A program made the translations under genes and the position numbers. Shown here in pieces: positions 27,501 through 33,851 of a stretch of 64,000 bases of DNA. Numbering within the stretch: position 1 is the stretch's first letter; each line of letters opens with the position of its first letter. This DNA comes from Flavivirga jejuensis. GTDB lineage: Bacteria; Bacteroidota; Bacteroidia; Flavobacteriales; Flavobacteriaceae. The notes beneath the pieces are model-generated. The model did no database searches and was not told the origin of the DNA. It was given only the letters and a program-made list of their open reading frames with translations. The DNA lies in contig NZ_JAUOEL010000004.1 of assembly GCF_030540765.1 (NCBI RefSeq), positions 186,001 through 250,000 on the forward strand, read 5' to 3'.

Positions 27501-29584
27501 TTACATCTGCAACTTATTATGATGAAAAAGGAAGAGCATGGGAATATTATGTAAAGAATGATTATTTAGATACAGAAGAGTGGATTTTGAATAAATTAGA
27601 TTTTACAGGAGCCATAGATAAAACATTAACAATGCATACTAAAAATGGAATAACCATAAGTATCGAAAATGTCTTTACCTACGATCATGTTGGGCGACTG
27701 GTATCACAAAAACAAAAAATCAACAACCAAGCAGAGGAGCTTATAACTTTAAACAGTTATGATGCATTGGGGCAATTGGAAAACAAGAAAGTGGGAGGAG
27801 ATGTTGCTAGTGCTATTGAAAATTCAACTGGCTTACAAACTGTAGATTACACGTATAATATTAGAGGCTGGTTAAAAGGTATTAATAATACAGGAGGGAG
27901 CAATGCTTCTATAGGATTAGGAACAGACGATTTGTTTGGCTTTCAAATAAATTATAATAACCCAAATACAGGCAGCTCTTTATTTAATGGTAATATTAGT
28001 CAAACGCTTTGGGAAACAGCCAGTATTAACACTGGCAGTACAGAAACGACCCAATACACTTATAGTTATGACGTTTTAAATAGGATTACTGGTGCGCTTA
28101 GCAATAATACAACGAATTATAATCTTGGTTTAGTAGATTATGATAAGAATGGAAATATAATGCATTTAGAGCGTAATGGGCATAGGGATGCTAATATTAC
28201 AACCTTTGGGTTGATGGATGATTTAACGTATTCTTATGATGGAAACCAACTTAAAGCTGTTGATGATAGCGCATCTGCTAGTGCAGTTACTGGATTTATT
28301 GATGGAGCAGAATCTGCCGAAGAGTATACTTATGATAGTAATGGGAATATGTTAACAGATTTGAATAAAGGTATTTCAACTAATATAGTATACAACTACT
28401 TAAATTTACCTACCCAAGTAACATTAGCTTCTGGAAACATTTCATATATTTACGATGCGACAGGGGTAAAACAAAAAAAAATAGTGAGTACAGGAACGAA
28501 TACATTATATGCAGGTAACTATGTTTATGAAGGTGCTTCTGGAAATGAATCTTTGAAATTCTTTAACCACCCCGAGGGTTATGTTGATGTTGATAATGGT
28601 GCATATGAGTATGTGTATCAATATAAAGACCATTTAGGGAATGTGAGGTTGAGTTATAAAGACAATAACGGTACGTTAGAAATACTGGAGGAGAATAACT
28701 ACTATCCCTTTGGTTTGCGTCACAAGGGTTACAATACGAACGTAACTTCAACGAACATTGCGCTTAAGAGAAAGTTCGGTGGAATGGAATATCAAGATGA
28801 ACTTGGATTGAATTGGTATGATATTACGGCAAGGAACTACGACCCTGCATTGGGTAGGTGGATGAATCTTGACCCGTTAGCATCCGAAATGCCTGAATGG
28901 TCGCCATACAACTTTGTATTTAACAATCCATTACGTTTTATAGACCCTTTAGGTCTTGCACCTGATGATATCATATTTAATTCTATTGATGAAAATGGCA
29001 ATAAGATTGAACTCGGAAGAATCGTAACAGATGCTTTTGACCAAGAAATAAATATTGACCAGAATGTACTTCCATTTGATGTTCCAGAGAACTTTGAACC
29101 AGTAACCGTAGATTTAGATGGTAATGAAATGGTTAGCAATGCTCTTGAAAGTACAGGAATACAGGCGTTTTCATTAGATGTTTCTGGTGAAGCAGCCTTT
29201 AAGGTAGGTATGCAACTAGAAGTGAGTTTGATAGGTATTGTTGCGGGTGAAAATAAAGGAGATTGGGGAGTTACACTACAAGGAAATGGATTAGTTGGTC
29301 TTGAAGGAAGTGTTACAGGAAGTGCTTCGGCTTATTGGTCTTTAAATGGACAGGATTTATCTTTAGGGAATTTAAGAGGTCTTGAATATGGAGCACAGGG
29401 TAGTGTATTCGGTGTGGCAGGCTCATATTTTGAGGGGTTTGGCTTTACATCATCATATCCTTTTGTTGAAAGGGTTTATGGAGGAGCTTCGTTAGGTGGT
29501 TCTTTAGGTATTCCTGAATTAGGTGGTAGTGGTTCGGGTTATATTGGAGTAAGTGAGTTCATTTATAGGTCAGATAAAAAATAA
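24512..29584 (+). CDS. Rhs-family polymorphic toxin-like protein with DUF6443, MAM and Rhs core
   Basis: A 1690-residue exported protein. In order: signal peptide to about residue 31 (SSLYAQ); PKD/Ig-like region (32-210); a thrombospondin-3-like calcium repeat (WYADTDGDGLGDP, about 211); a MAM-like domain (about 262-412); DUF6443 (about 430-560; EAVQYFDGLGRPMQSV); many YD repeats; and the Rhs-associated core (about 1370-1485; KDHLGNVRLSY, YYPFGLRHKGYN, ARNYDPALGRWMNLDPLAS, FIDPLGLAPDD). The last roughly 205 residues are a variable tip, glycine-rich and beta-like, with no toxin family I recognise. It lies in line with two co-directional partners and a downstream lipoprotein that could be the immunity factor. 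Confidence 0.9.
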   Translation: MATTSKHHNKYHIKTIGFILMCVICSSLYAQTYTIDGPEALIMNQPDTYTFKNSYSDNVPSGYYYWSTADGIILDSQDYYNYYEAYNHTEIQVQWGTEGIKTLEVSIQGVTYEVTVIVYGNTPPPTPPTPKVYQNKCGYTTLGFAENQYAPAGITWYWQNTSSGTSTSNSSKYIDKESGTIQYLRARSISGKWSDSSSSVSYTVNQSSTWYADTDGDGLGDPNTSDEFCSQQPLGYVSNNLDQCPDEAGTSANNGCPSTSSTFESGLGDWTQATNDHIDWTIKSGSTSSSGTGPTSAIQGSYYIYVEASSPNYPSKTATITSRPYTVESNGTFTFNYHMYGSYMGSLTLYASINGGSTWQSIWSLSGNQGNSWKTAIVDLSGYSNSNLTFKFTGITGNSDQSDMSIDNIKISSEPSEPSEPVGCTASLTDENYVYTLTPLEATNDASSLSQDDMIEAVQYFDGLGRPMQSVGIRAGGNKEDIITHIGYDDLGRQDKEYLPYTTSSSCGSFQTGAEQATKDYYYNATRFADDFAGLTQTTINPYSEKHLEASPLGRVLEQAAPGADWALNKGSDADHTIKFEYNTNLDEDHVRVFSVNTTFSDGIYKPTLVDNGTTYKAGELYKTVTKDENWILWRSLTDHTIEEYKNKQGQVILKRTFINQKWHDTYYVYDDFGNLTFVLPPMINTISSLTQYFEDNEYNGQGYGECSDLIVSFSSWCTSFELFLYLGSDIHIDIELSPTPEFIKLETGKVLDLDLPSDFPDMNLGDILYDYREVLGTAYIQNKGLYFNSNGRTIYTGNGEWISMNANLDSLQSAFTPEPITQNDLDGLGYQYKYDYKNRLVEKKIPGKDWEYIVYNKLDQPILTQDANLQANNEWLFTKYDVFGRVAYTGIFSNGSSRIDLQALADGTSLQYVTKSDSPVTIAGTAVYYDNGAYPVVAATDEVYTINYYDNYEVGNQITFNPANGSGTWEGMSASIKVKGLPTVSRVKVLETSDWITSATYYDEKGRAWEYYVKNDYLDTEEWILNKLDFTGAIDKTLTMHTKNGITISIENVFTYDHVGRLVSQKQKINNQAEELITLNSYDALGQLENKKVGGDVASAIENSTGLQTVDYTYNIRGWLKGINNTGGSNASIGLGTDDLFGFQINYNNPNTGSSLFNGNISQTLWETASINTGSTETTQYTYSYDVLNRITGALSNNTTNYNLGLVDYDKNGNIMHLERNGHRDANITTFGLMDDLTYSYDGNQLKAVDDSASASAVTGFIDGAESAEEYTYDSNGNMLTDLNKGISTNIVYNYLNLPTQVTLASGNISYIYDATGVKQKKIVSTGTNTLYAGNYVYEGASGNESLKFFNHPEGYVDVDNGAYEYVYQYKDHLGNVRLSYKDNNGTLEILEENNYYPFGLRHKGYNTNVTSTNIALKRKFGGMEYQDELGLNWYDITARNYDPALGRWMNLDPLASEMPEWSPYNFVFNNPLRFIDPLGLAPDDIIFNSIDENGNKIELGRIVTDAFDQEINIDQNVLPFDVPENFEPVTVDLDGNEMVSNALESTGIQAFSLDVSGEAAFKVGMQLEVSLIGIVAGENKGDWGVTLQGNGLVGLEGSVTGSASAYWSLNGQDLSLGNLRGLEYGAQGSVFGVAGSYFEGFGFTSSYPFVERVYGGASLGGSLGIPELGGSGSGYIGVSEFIYRSDKK

Positions 29585-29591
29585 GATTATT

Positions 29592-30059
29592 ATGAGAAGA
29601 TATCTTATTTTTTTGACTGCAATGGTTCTTTTTTCTTGCTCAGAATATAAAGGAGATAAAGACAGTATTACTTATGATAGTGTGCAAATTACTTTTGATG
29701 GATATGGAGATTATGAAATTGATGGTAAGTTGAAAATTTCAATAACAAGTCCTTTAGAAGTAAAAAAGCTAAATCACTTAAAAAATCAATCAAAAAGAAA
29801 ATGGTTTGCGAACTTAAAAAGTACGGAATTTTTTATGAGATTGATTTATACAAATTCAAATACAGGAGTGCAATTACTAATGAGTATATCAAAAAGTACC
29901 GATTCCAGTCCTACAATCGAATATGGTTCGGGAACAATATTTGATGGGAAGTATCAAAATGATGAGCTTGTTAATTATATTTCTTCATTGATAAAATTAG
30001 ATGCTATTAAACGGTATAAAGGAAGTTTAAGTCAAGAAGAATACGACACTTTTAATTAG
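29592..30059 (+). CDS. Putative lipoprotein, candidate immunity protein of the Rhs tip
   Basis: A 155-residue protein with signal and lipobox (MVLFSCSEY, Cys at about 17). It starts 7 bases after the Rhs stop. The mature part alternates beta strands and Lys-rich turns; no family is recognised. By position it is the natural immunity partner for the intact tip, and a lipid anchor would place it in the periplasm, suiting a periplasm-acting toxin. This role is inferred from context only. Confidence 0.7.
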   Translation: MRRYLIFLTAMVLFSCSEYKGDKDSITYDSVQITFDGYGDYEIDGKLKISITSPLEVKKLNHLKNQSKRKWFANLKSTEFFMRLIYTNSNTGVQLLMSISKSTDSSPTIEYGSGTIFDGKYQNDELVNYISSLIKLDAIKRYKGSLSQEEYDTFN

Positions 30060-30066
30060 AAAAACG

Positions 30067-30096
30067 AAGCCATCCAAATAGGGTGGCTTTTTTTAT
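30067..30096. terminator. Bidirectional terminator
   Basis: AAGCCATCC / GGGTGGCTT stem with AAATA loop and a T-run on the plus side. It sits between the convergent lipoprotein gene and the XRE remnant; the minus strand also has T/A-rich flanks. Confidence 0.7.
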
Positions 30097-30287
30097 TTAG
30101 CGAACGCCTTTTTTGTCTTGAAGTTCTGGATATAGGTATCGATAACGTTGAAAAGTACAGACTTGGTACTGTTATCCATTTTTTGAATATCGTTGATACG
30201 GTCAACCGTTTCTTTATCGTAGGAAGCGTTCTCGCCTTCGCCAATCAAAAAATCAACGGTTACATCAAACACCTTGGCTATTTTGGC
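30093..30287 (-). pseudogene. 3' remnant of an XRE-type transcriptional regulator
   Basis: The minus-strand frame ends at 30093-30095 and encodes about 64 residues: KIAKVFDVTVDFLIGEG, then a helical tail ending KTKKAFAK. This is the C-terminal half of a Bacteroidota XRE helix-turn-helix regulator (last HTH helix plus tail). The 5' half is missing: at 30288 the frame runs into the REP-like palindrome and meets a stop (complement of CTA at 30312-30314). No start codon remains, so it is a truncated relic. Confidence 0.7.
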
Positions 30288-30318
30288 ACCCCCAGCTGGT
30301 GCTCGTATGCGCTAGCGC
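30288..30318. repeat. REP-like palindromes flanking RAYT unit 1, left
   Basis: CACCCCCAGCTGGTG followed by CTCGTATGCGCTAGCGC. The GCGCTAGCGC core is a perfect palindrome and begins RAYT unit 1. The adjacent GCACCCCCAGCTGGTGC (30286-30302) is a second small hairpin. Confidence 0.75.
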
Positions 30319-31030
30319 TTCGTCTTTGACGAGTGCCGTTCTGAGTAAATAAATAACAAAAGCTATGATTTTTATGTCATAGCTTTTTGTATTTTAGAGA
30401 CATGAGTAGAAAGTATAAATTTCATAACCTTAGTGGTTTATATTTTGTAAGTTTTGCAACAGTATATTGGTTAGACATATTTACAAGACAAGTTTATTTT
30501 AGTGTATTGGCAGACAGCGTAAATTATTGTAGAGCAGAAAAAGGTATGGAATTGTATGCGTATTGTTTTATGCCAAGTCATGTACATTTTATATTCCGCT
30601 CAGCTGATGAGCAACCCATGGAATTAATACAAGCTTATAAAAAGCATACAGCCAAAAAAGTTTTAGAAACCATAAAAAATAATCCACAAGAAAGTAGAAA
30701 AGACTGGTTATTATGGATGTTTGAACGCGCAGGCAAAAAACAAAGTAATGTGAGTAAATATCAATTTTGGCAACATCATAATAAACCTATAGAATTATGG
30801 AGTGAAAAAGTAATAAAACAAAAAATAGATTATATTCATAACAATCCTGTAGAAAGTGGTTTTGTAACAAATGCTATTGATTGGAAATATTCTAGTGCCA
30901 GAAATTATCAAGAGGATCATACTGTTTTAGAAATAGACTCTATTGGCTTTTTTGGGTAGAATTAGAATAAAGGTAAAAACTAATAATGAAAAAAACAGGT
31001 ACGGCACTCGTTGCAAACGAGCGCTAGCGG
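30309..31030 (+). mobile_element. RAYT mobile unit, copy 1 (722 bp)
   Basis: The unit starts GCGCTAGCGCTTCG and ends AACGAGCGCTAGCGG. The outer 29 bases are imperfect inverted repeats, each containing CGAGTGCCGT or its complement. It carries one transposase gene. A copy of exactly the same length with only a few differences lies at 31863-32584, so transposition or duplication was recent. An AAAGCTATGA...TCATAGCTTT hairpin lies at about 30359-30384, just before the gene. Confidence 0.8.
30402..30959 (+). CDS. REP-associated tyrosine transposase (RAYT), copy 1
   Basis: A 185-residue HUH/Y1 single-strand transposase related to IS200/IS605 TnpA. The HUH motif is HVH in MPSHVHFIF (residues 60-62). 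The catalytic Tyr is in KIDYIHNNPVESGFV (Tyr 144), the WKYSSARNY motif follows, and the N-terminal KYKFHN...GLYFVSFATV strand is typical. RAYTs act on REP palindromes, and both flanks here are such palindromes. The ATG at 30402 is preferred over an upstream in-frame TTG (30387). It is one of two near-identical copies; the protein differs at one residue near position 10 (Leu here, Phe in copy 2). Confidence 0.9.
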   Translation: MSRKYKFHNLSGLYFVSFATVYWLDIFTRQVYFSVLADSVNYCRAEKGMELYAYCFMPSHVHFIFRSADEQPMELIQAYKKHTAKKVLETIKNNPQESRKDWLLWMFERAGKKQSNVSKYQFWQHHNKPIELWSEKVIKQKIDYIHNNPVESGFVTNAIDWKYSSARNYQEDHTVLEIDSIGFFG

Positions 31031-31042
31031 GGGTGGTGCTGG
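31021..31042. repeat. REP-like palindrome, right arm of unit 1
   Basis: GCGCTAGCGGGGG followed by TGGTGCTGG. The same GCGCTAGCGGGG arm recurs at 32575, 35201, 35327 (shortened) and 36304, always directly before a truncated protein tail. Confidence 0.75.
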
Positions 31043-31358
31043 TATATTTCTTAGATTAAATCAAATAAAATCTATTGGTTTACCCGGATTAAGAAGTTTA
31101 ACTATAAATATGAAGCATATTATAAGTGGTCATGTAGCAGGTGGAGTTAGAGCATCATCTATAAAAACACTTTTTGCTTCTAATTTAAGCCATAAGCAAA
31201 TTGAAAATATGATTAAAACAGCTTACAGTAATGCAAAGAGAATAAAGACTCAAGGTGATAGAATAAAAGTGGTAGGTCAAGCTAAGGATGGTACAGTAAT
31301 TGAAATTTGGGTAAATAAAGTTACTAAAACAATAGAGACAGCATATCCATTAAAATAA
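31030..31358 (+). pseudogene. EndoU-like toxin tip, detached from its Rhs shell
   Basis: A C-terminal toxin domain of about 108 residues, in frame with a TTG at 31011 that lies inside the transposon end. The core reads MKHIISGHVAGG, then a helix, GDRIKVVGQAKDGTVIEIWVNK and finally IETAYPLK. The two early histidines and the terminal TAYP match the pattern of bacterial EndoU/CdiA-CT ribonuclease tips (BECR fold). The Rhs core that should precede it is absent; the frame begins at a REP palindrome. It is either an orphan reservoir cassette or a relic. The EndoU assignment is by remembered pattern, moderate certainty. Confidence 0.55.
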
Positions 31359-31362
31359 TAAA

Positions 31363-31797
31363 ATGAAAGTAACAGTTGAACTAAGTAGTTTAAACAAAGA
31401 TGATGATAAGATTTTTGGGAATATTTATTTTGAAGAAAATGAATATGCTTTTCCCGAAAAGGGGTGGAATGATTTTGTTATAATTATTCTTAATTGGTGG
31501 GCTAAATCTATTTTGAAACTTCTTAAAAACATATCAATTGAAGAAGAATTAGATTTTATGGATGGACCTGCAAGTGTGAAAGTTCAATATCTTAAGAATA
31601 ATTCTTTCAGTTTATATTTTATTTTAAATAAAGAGGTTGTATATTCAAGCGAAGTGGATGTTGAATTATTTACAAAGGCTTTTTTAAAGGAGTTAAATTC
31701 ATTAATTAGGAATATTAAAGAAAATAGATGGGAAAGTGAAGAAATCTATTCTCTGATGGAAAACTATAAAATGTTACAAAAATGTTTTATCCCCTGA
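31363..31797 (+). CDS. Candidate immunity protein for the EndoU-like tip
   Basis: A 144-residue soluble acidic protein starting 4 bases after the toxin-tip stop, the standard toxin-immunity spacing. It has an N-terminal beta strand pair (KVTVELSSL; GNIYFEEN), a tryptophan-rich helix (IIILNWWAKSILKLL), strands, and a long C-terminal helix. No signal peptide is present, which fits protection against a cytoplasmic nuclease. The stop codon TGA lies inside the next REP-like sequence (CCCCTGATGGCGCTAG), so the C-terminus may have been altered by the repeat. Confidence 0.65.
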   Translation: MKVTVELSSLNKDDDKIFGNIYFEENEYAFPEKGWNDFVIIILNWWAKSILKLLKNISIEEELDFMDGPASVKVQYLKNNSFSLYFILNKEVVYSSEVDVELFTKAFLKELNSLIRNIKENRWESEEIYSLMENYKMLQKCFIP

Positions 31798-31862
31798 TGG
31801 CGCTAGTATGTCAAAGTAGTGGCTACCGCCCCAGCTGGTGCTCCCCCAGCTGGTGCTCGTAT
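31792..31862. repeat. REP-like palindrome cluster left of RAYT unit 2
   Basis: CCCCTGATGGCGCTAG, then CGCCCCAGCTGGTGCTC and CCCCCAGCTGGTGCTCG in tandem, leading into RAYT unit 2. The first piece equals the left arm at 36145-36163. The doubled AGCTGGTGCTC units match the single one left of RAYT unit 1. Confidence 0.7.
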
Positions 31863-32584
31863 GCGCTAGCGCTTCGTCTTTGACGAGTGCCGTTCTGAGT
31901 AAATAAATAACAAAAGCTATGATTTTTATGTCATAGCTTTTTGTATTTTAGAGACATGAGTAGAAAGTATAAATTTCATAACTTTAGTGGTTTATATTTT
32001 GTAAGTTTTGCAACAGTTTATTGGTTAGACATATTTACAAGACAAGTTTATTTTAGTGTATTGGCAGACAGCGTAAATTATTGTAGAGCAGAAAAAGGTA
32101 TGGAATTGTATGCGTATTGTTTTATGCCAAGTCATGTACATTTTATATTCCGCTCAGCTGATGAGCAACCCATGGAATTAATACAAGCTTATAAAAAGCA
32201 TACAGCCAAAAAAGTTTTAGAAACCATAAAAAATAATCCACAAGAAAGTAGAAAAGACTGGTTATTATGGATGTTTGAACGCGCAGGCAAAAAACAAAGT
32301 AATGTGAGTAAATATCAATTTTGGCAACATCATAATAAACCTATAGAATTATGGAGTGAAAAAGTAATAAAACAAAAAATAGATTATATTCATAACAATC
32401 CTGTAGAAAGTGGTTTTGTAACAAATGCTATTGATTGGAAATATTCTAGTGCCAGAAATTATCAAGAGGATCATACTGTTTTAGAAATAGACTCTATTGG
32501 CTTTTTTGGGTAGAATTAGAATAAAGGTAAAAACTAATAATGAAAAAAACAGGCACGGCACTCGTTGCAAACGAGCGCTAGCGG
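31863..32584 (+). mobile_element. RAYT mobile unit, copy 2 (722 bp)
   Basis: The same length and ends as the unit at 30309-31030, with only a handful of base differences. It is inserted between the immunity gene of the first cassette and the remnant tail of the next. Confidence 0.8.
31956..32513 (+). CDS. REP-associated tyrosine transposase (RAYT), copy 2
   Basis: A 185-residue near-identical copy of the transposase at 30402 (HVH motif, catalytic Tyr in KIDYIHNNP, WKYSSARNY). Both copies are intact, with no frameshift or stop. This suggests at least one is still functional or that the duplication is too recent for decay. The start is chosen as for copy 1. Confidence 0.9.
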   Translation: MSRKYKFHNFSGLYFVSFATVYWLDIFTRQVYFSVLADSVNYCRAEKGMELYAYCFMPSHVHFIFRSADEQPMELIQAYKKHTAKKVLETIKNNPQESRKDWLLWMFERAGKKQSNVSKYQFWQHHNKPIELWSEKVIKQKIDYIHNNPVESGFVTNAIDWKYSSARNYQEDHTVLEIDSIGFFG

Positions 32585-32627
32585 GGAAATTTAGTAACTG
32601 CAATTAATCAAATTTTAAAAAAATAAC
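32575..32627 (+). pseudogene. REP arm fused to the last residues of a lost toxin tip
   Basis: GCGCTAGCGGGG is followed in frame by codons for GNLVTAINQILKK and a stop at 32624-32626. A zinc-ribbon immunity-like gene starts right after. The fragment looks like the C-terminal 13 residues of a toxin domain whose body has been deleted at the palindrome. Confidence 0.45.
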
Positions 32628-32628
32628 T

Positions 32629-32928
32629 ATGTCAAAGGATAATATCTTTTGTTGTGAAAGACTTAAAGGACTGTATAATATTGGTAATGAGTATAAGCCA
32701 AACTTTCGAGTAATTCTGAATTCTGATGAGTTTATAAATCAACATTTGAGAAGAGGAATAAAAATAGATAGGGAGTTTCGGTTTATTATAACACAGGGGT
32801 ATTCTAAACATCTCTCTTCAAAAGAAACAGATTCTATGTTTATAAATAATTGTCCATTTTGTGGAGCAAAGTTAAATGAGATGTATAATAATAAAAGTTA
32901 TATAAATGAGGTAAACCATTCATGGTAG
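32629..32928 (+). CDS. Zinc-ribbon small protein, candidate orphan immunity protein
   Basis: A 99-residue soluble protein with a cysteine pair near the N-terminus (FCCERLKG) and CPFCGAKL near the C-terminus, forming a likely zinc ribbon. The remainder is charged. It starts 2 bases after the stop of a toxin-tail remnant, matching the tail-then-immunity order of the neighbouring cassettes. The family is known to me only as a conserved hypothetical in Bacteroidota; the immunity role is inference. Confidence 0.65.
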   Translation: MSKDNIFCCERLKGLYNIGNEYKPNFRVILNSDEFINQHLRRGIKIDREFRFIITQGYSKHLSSKETDSMFINNCPFCGAKLNEMYNNKSYINEVNHSW

Positions 32929-32947
32929 ATATTTATGAAATTAATCT

Positions 32948-32977
32948 AAGGGCATATCTTTATTATGCCCTTTTTTA
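32948..32977 (+). terminator. Rho-independent terminator
   Basis: GGGCATA / TATGCCC stem with TCTTTAT loop and a run of six T. It closes the zinc-ribbon gene. Confidence 0.75.
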
Positions 32978-32990
32978 AATGGATTAGAAT

Positions 32991-33263
32991 ATGAATAAAA
33001 TAATTAACATAATAGTTGTAATATTTATTTTAGGATATATTTCTTGTAAAAAGGAGAATAGAATTAATTTTAAGGAAGGCTCCTTTAAAATAGTGCATGA
33101 TGATTCAAGTGTTAGCCATATTATCAGAGATAGAAATTATCAAATTAAATATTTTTTAGATAACCCTGACGAAGTTCAAGTATTTAAGATAAATTGGAAA
33201 AATAAGAATAAATATGTTTTAGAAGTATTAAATAAAAAAATAAGTTTGATTCTTTTCCCTTAA
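32991..33263 (+). CDS. Small putative lipoprotein
   Basis: A 90-residue protein with a hydrophobic N-terminus and lipobox GYISCKKE (Cys about 19). The mature 70 residues contain predicted strands (SFKIVHDDSS, VQVFKINWKNKN) and no recognisable family. It ends about 50 bases before a REP-like left arm (CCCCCCGCTAG), so it may be a truncated or intact member of the cassette array, possibly a periplasmic immunity protein. The coding call rests on the lipobox and composition. Confidence 0.55.
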   Translation: MNKIINIIVVIFILGYISCKKENRINFKEGSFKIVHDDSSVSHIIRDRNYQIKYFLDNPDEVQVFKINWKNKNKYVLEVLNKKISLILFP

Positions 33264-33313
33264 TGGTAAAAATAGATAGGGTTGTAAATAATTCTAGTTT
33301 TGAGACTGTTTAT

Positions 33314-33330
33314 CCCCCCGCTAGTCCTCG
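33314..33330. repeat. REP-like left arm interrupted by the group II intron
   Basis: CCCCCCGCTAGTCCTCG immediately before the intron. It pairs with CTAGCGGGGGG (35203-35213) just after the intron, so joining the exons restores one palindrome. Confidence 0.75.
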
Positions 33331-33851
33331 GTGTGCTGTGAGTAAGTCGAAAGACTTACGTAACTAAAAATAAGATGGTAGTAGGTCTACCGATATAGGC
33401 TTACAGGAGCGTGTATCAAACTACTTTTCTGATGCTATAGGAGTGATTTTATAGTGTGAAGCGAGAAAAGAAAAGACTTTTTTTAAAGAGTCAAGTGCGA
33501 ATAAAAGAGATGAGCGAGAGCGAACCTGCTGATGAAGCGTCGAGAAAGCGGAACATATTGTCAAAACCGAGATATCTAGGAGTCTTAGGGAAGAGTATAG
33601 CGGTTACCTGTTTACTGGCTATACGGCAGTCGTCGTTAAGGAGGCATGACTTTTATTTAGGCTTATTTTTGGAACGCAGGAAAGCCTTTTGTTGATGTTA
33701 AAGAGAACGTTCAAGTTAGGGAATAACAAGGCAATTATCAAAGCAACAAAAGGATGCGGATTGGTTTGTATTAGTGAAGAAGCTTTTGTAATGAAAGTGG
33801 AGCGAAGAAACCAAATTATACAAGTTTTTTAATTTAGAAACACCTCAAAAT

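Noticed and set aside
29553-29591. Earlier start for the lipoprotein after the Rhs gene
   Set aside because: It overlaps the Rhs stop and would place 13 extra residues before a standard lipoprotein signal.
30056-30244. 62-codon minus-strand frame over the XRE remnant
   Set aside because: It is in a different frame from the recognisable XRE C-terminus and gives a basic low-information sequence.
33456-33695. 79-codon open frame before the intron reverse transcriptase
   Set aside because: It lies in the ribozyme domain I-IV region of the group II intron and has no protein-like features.
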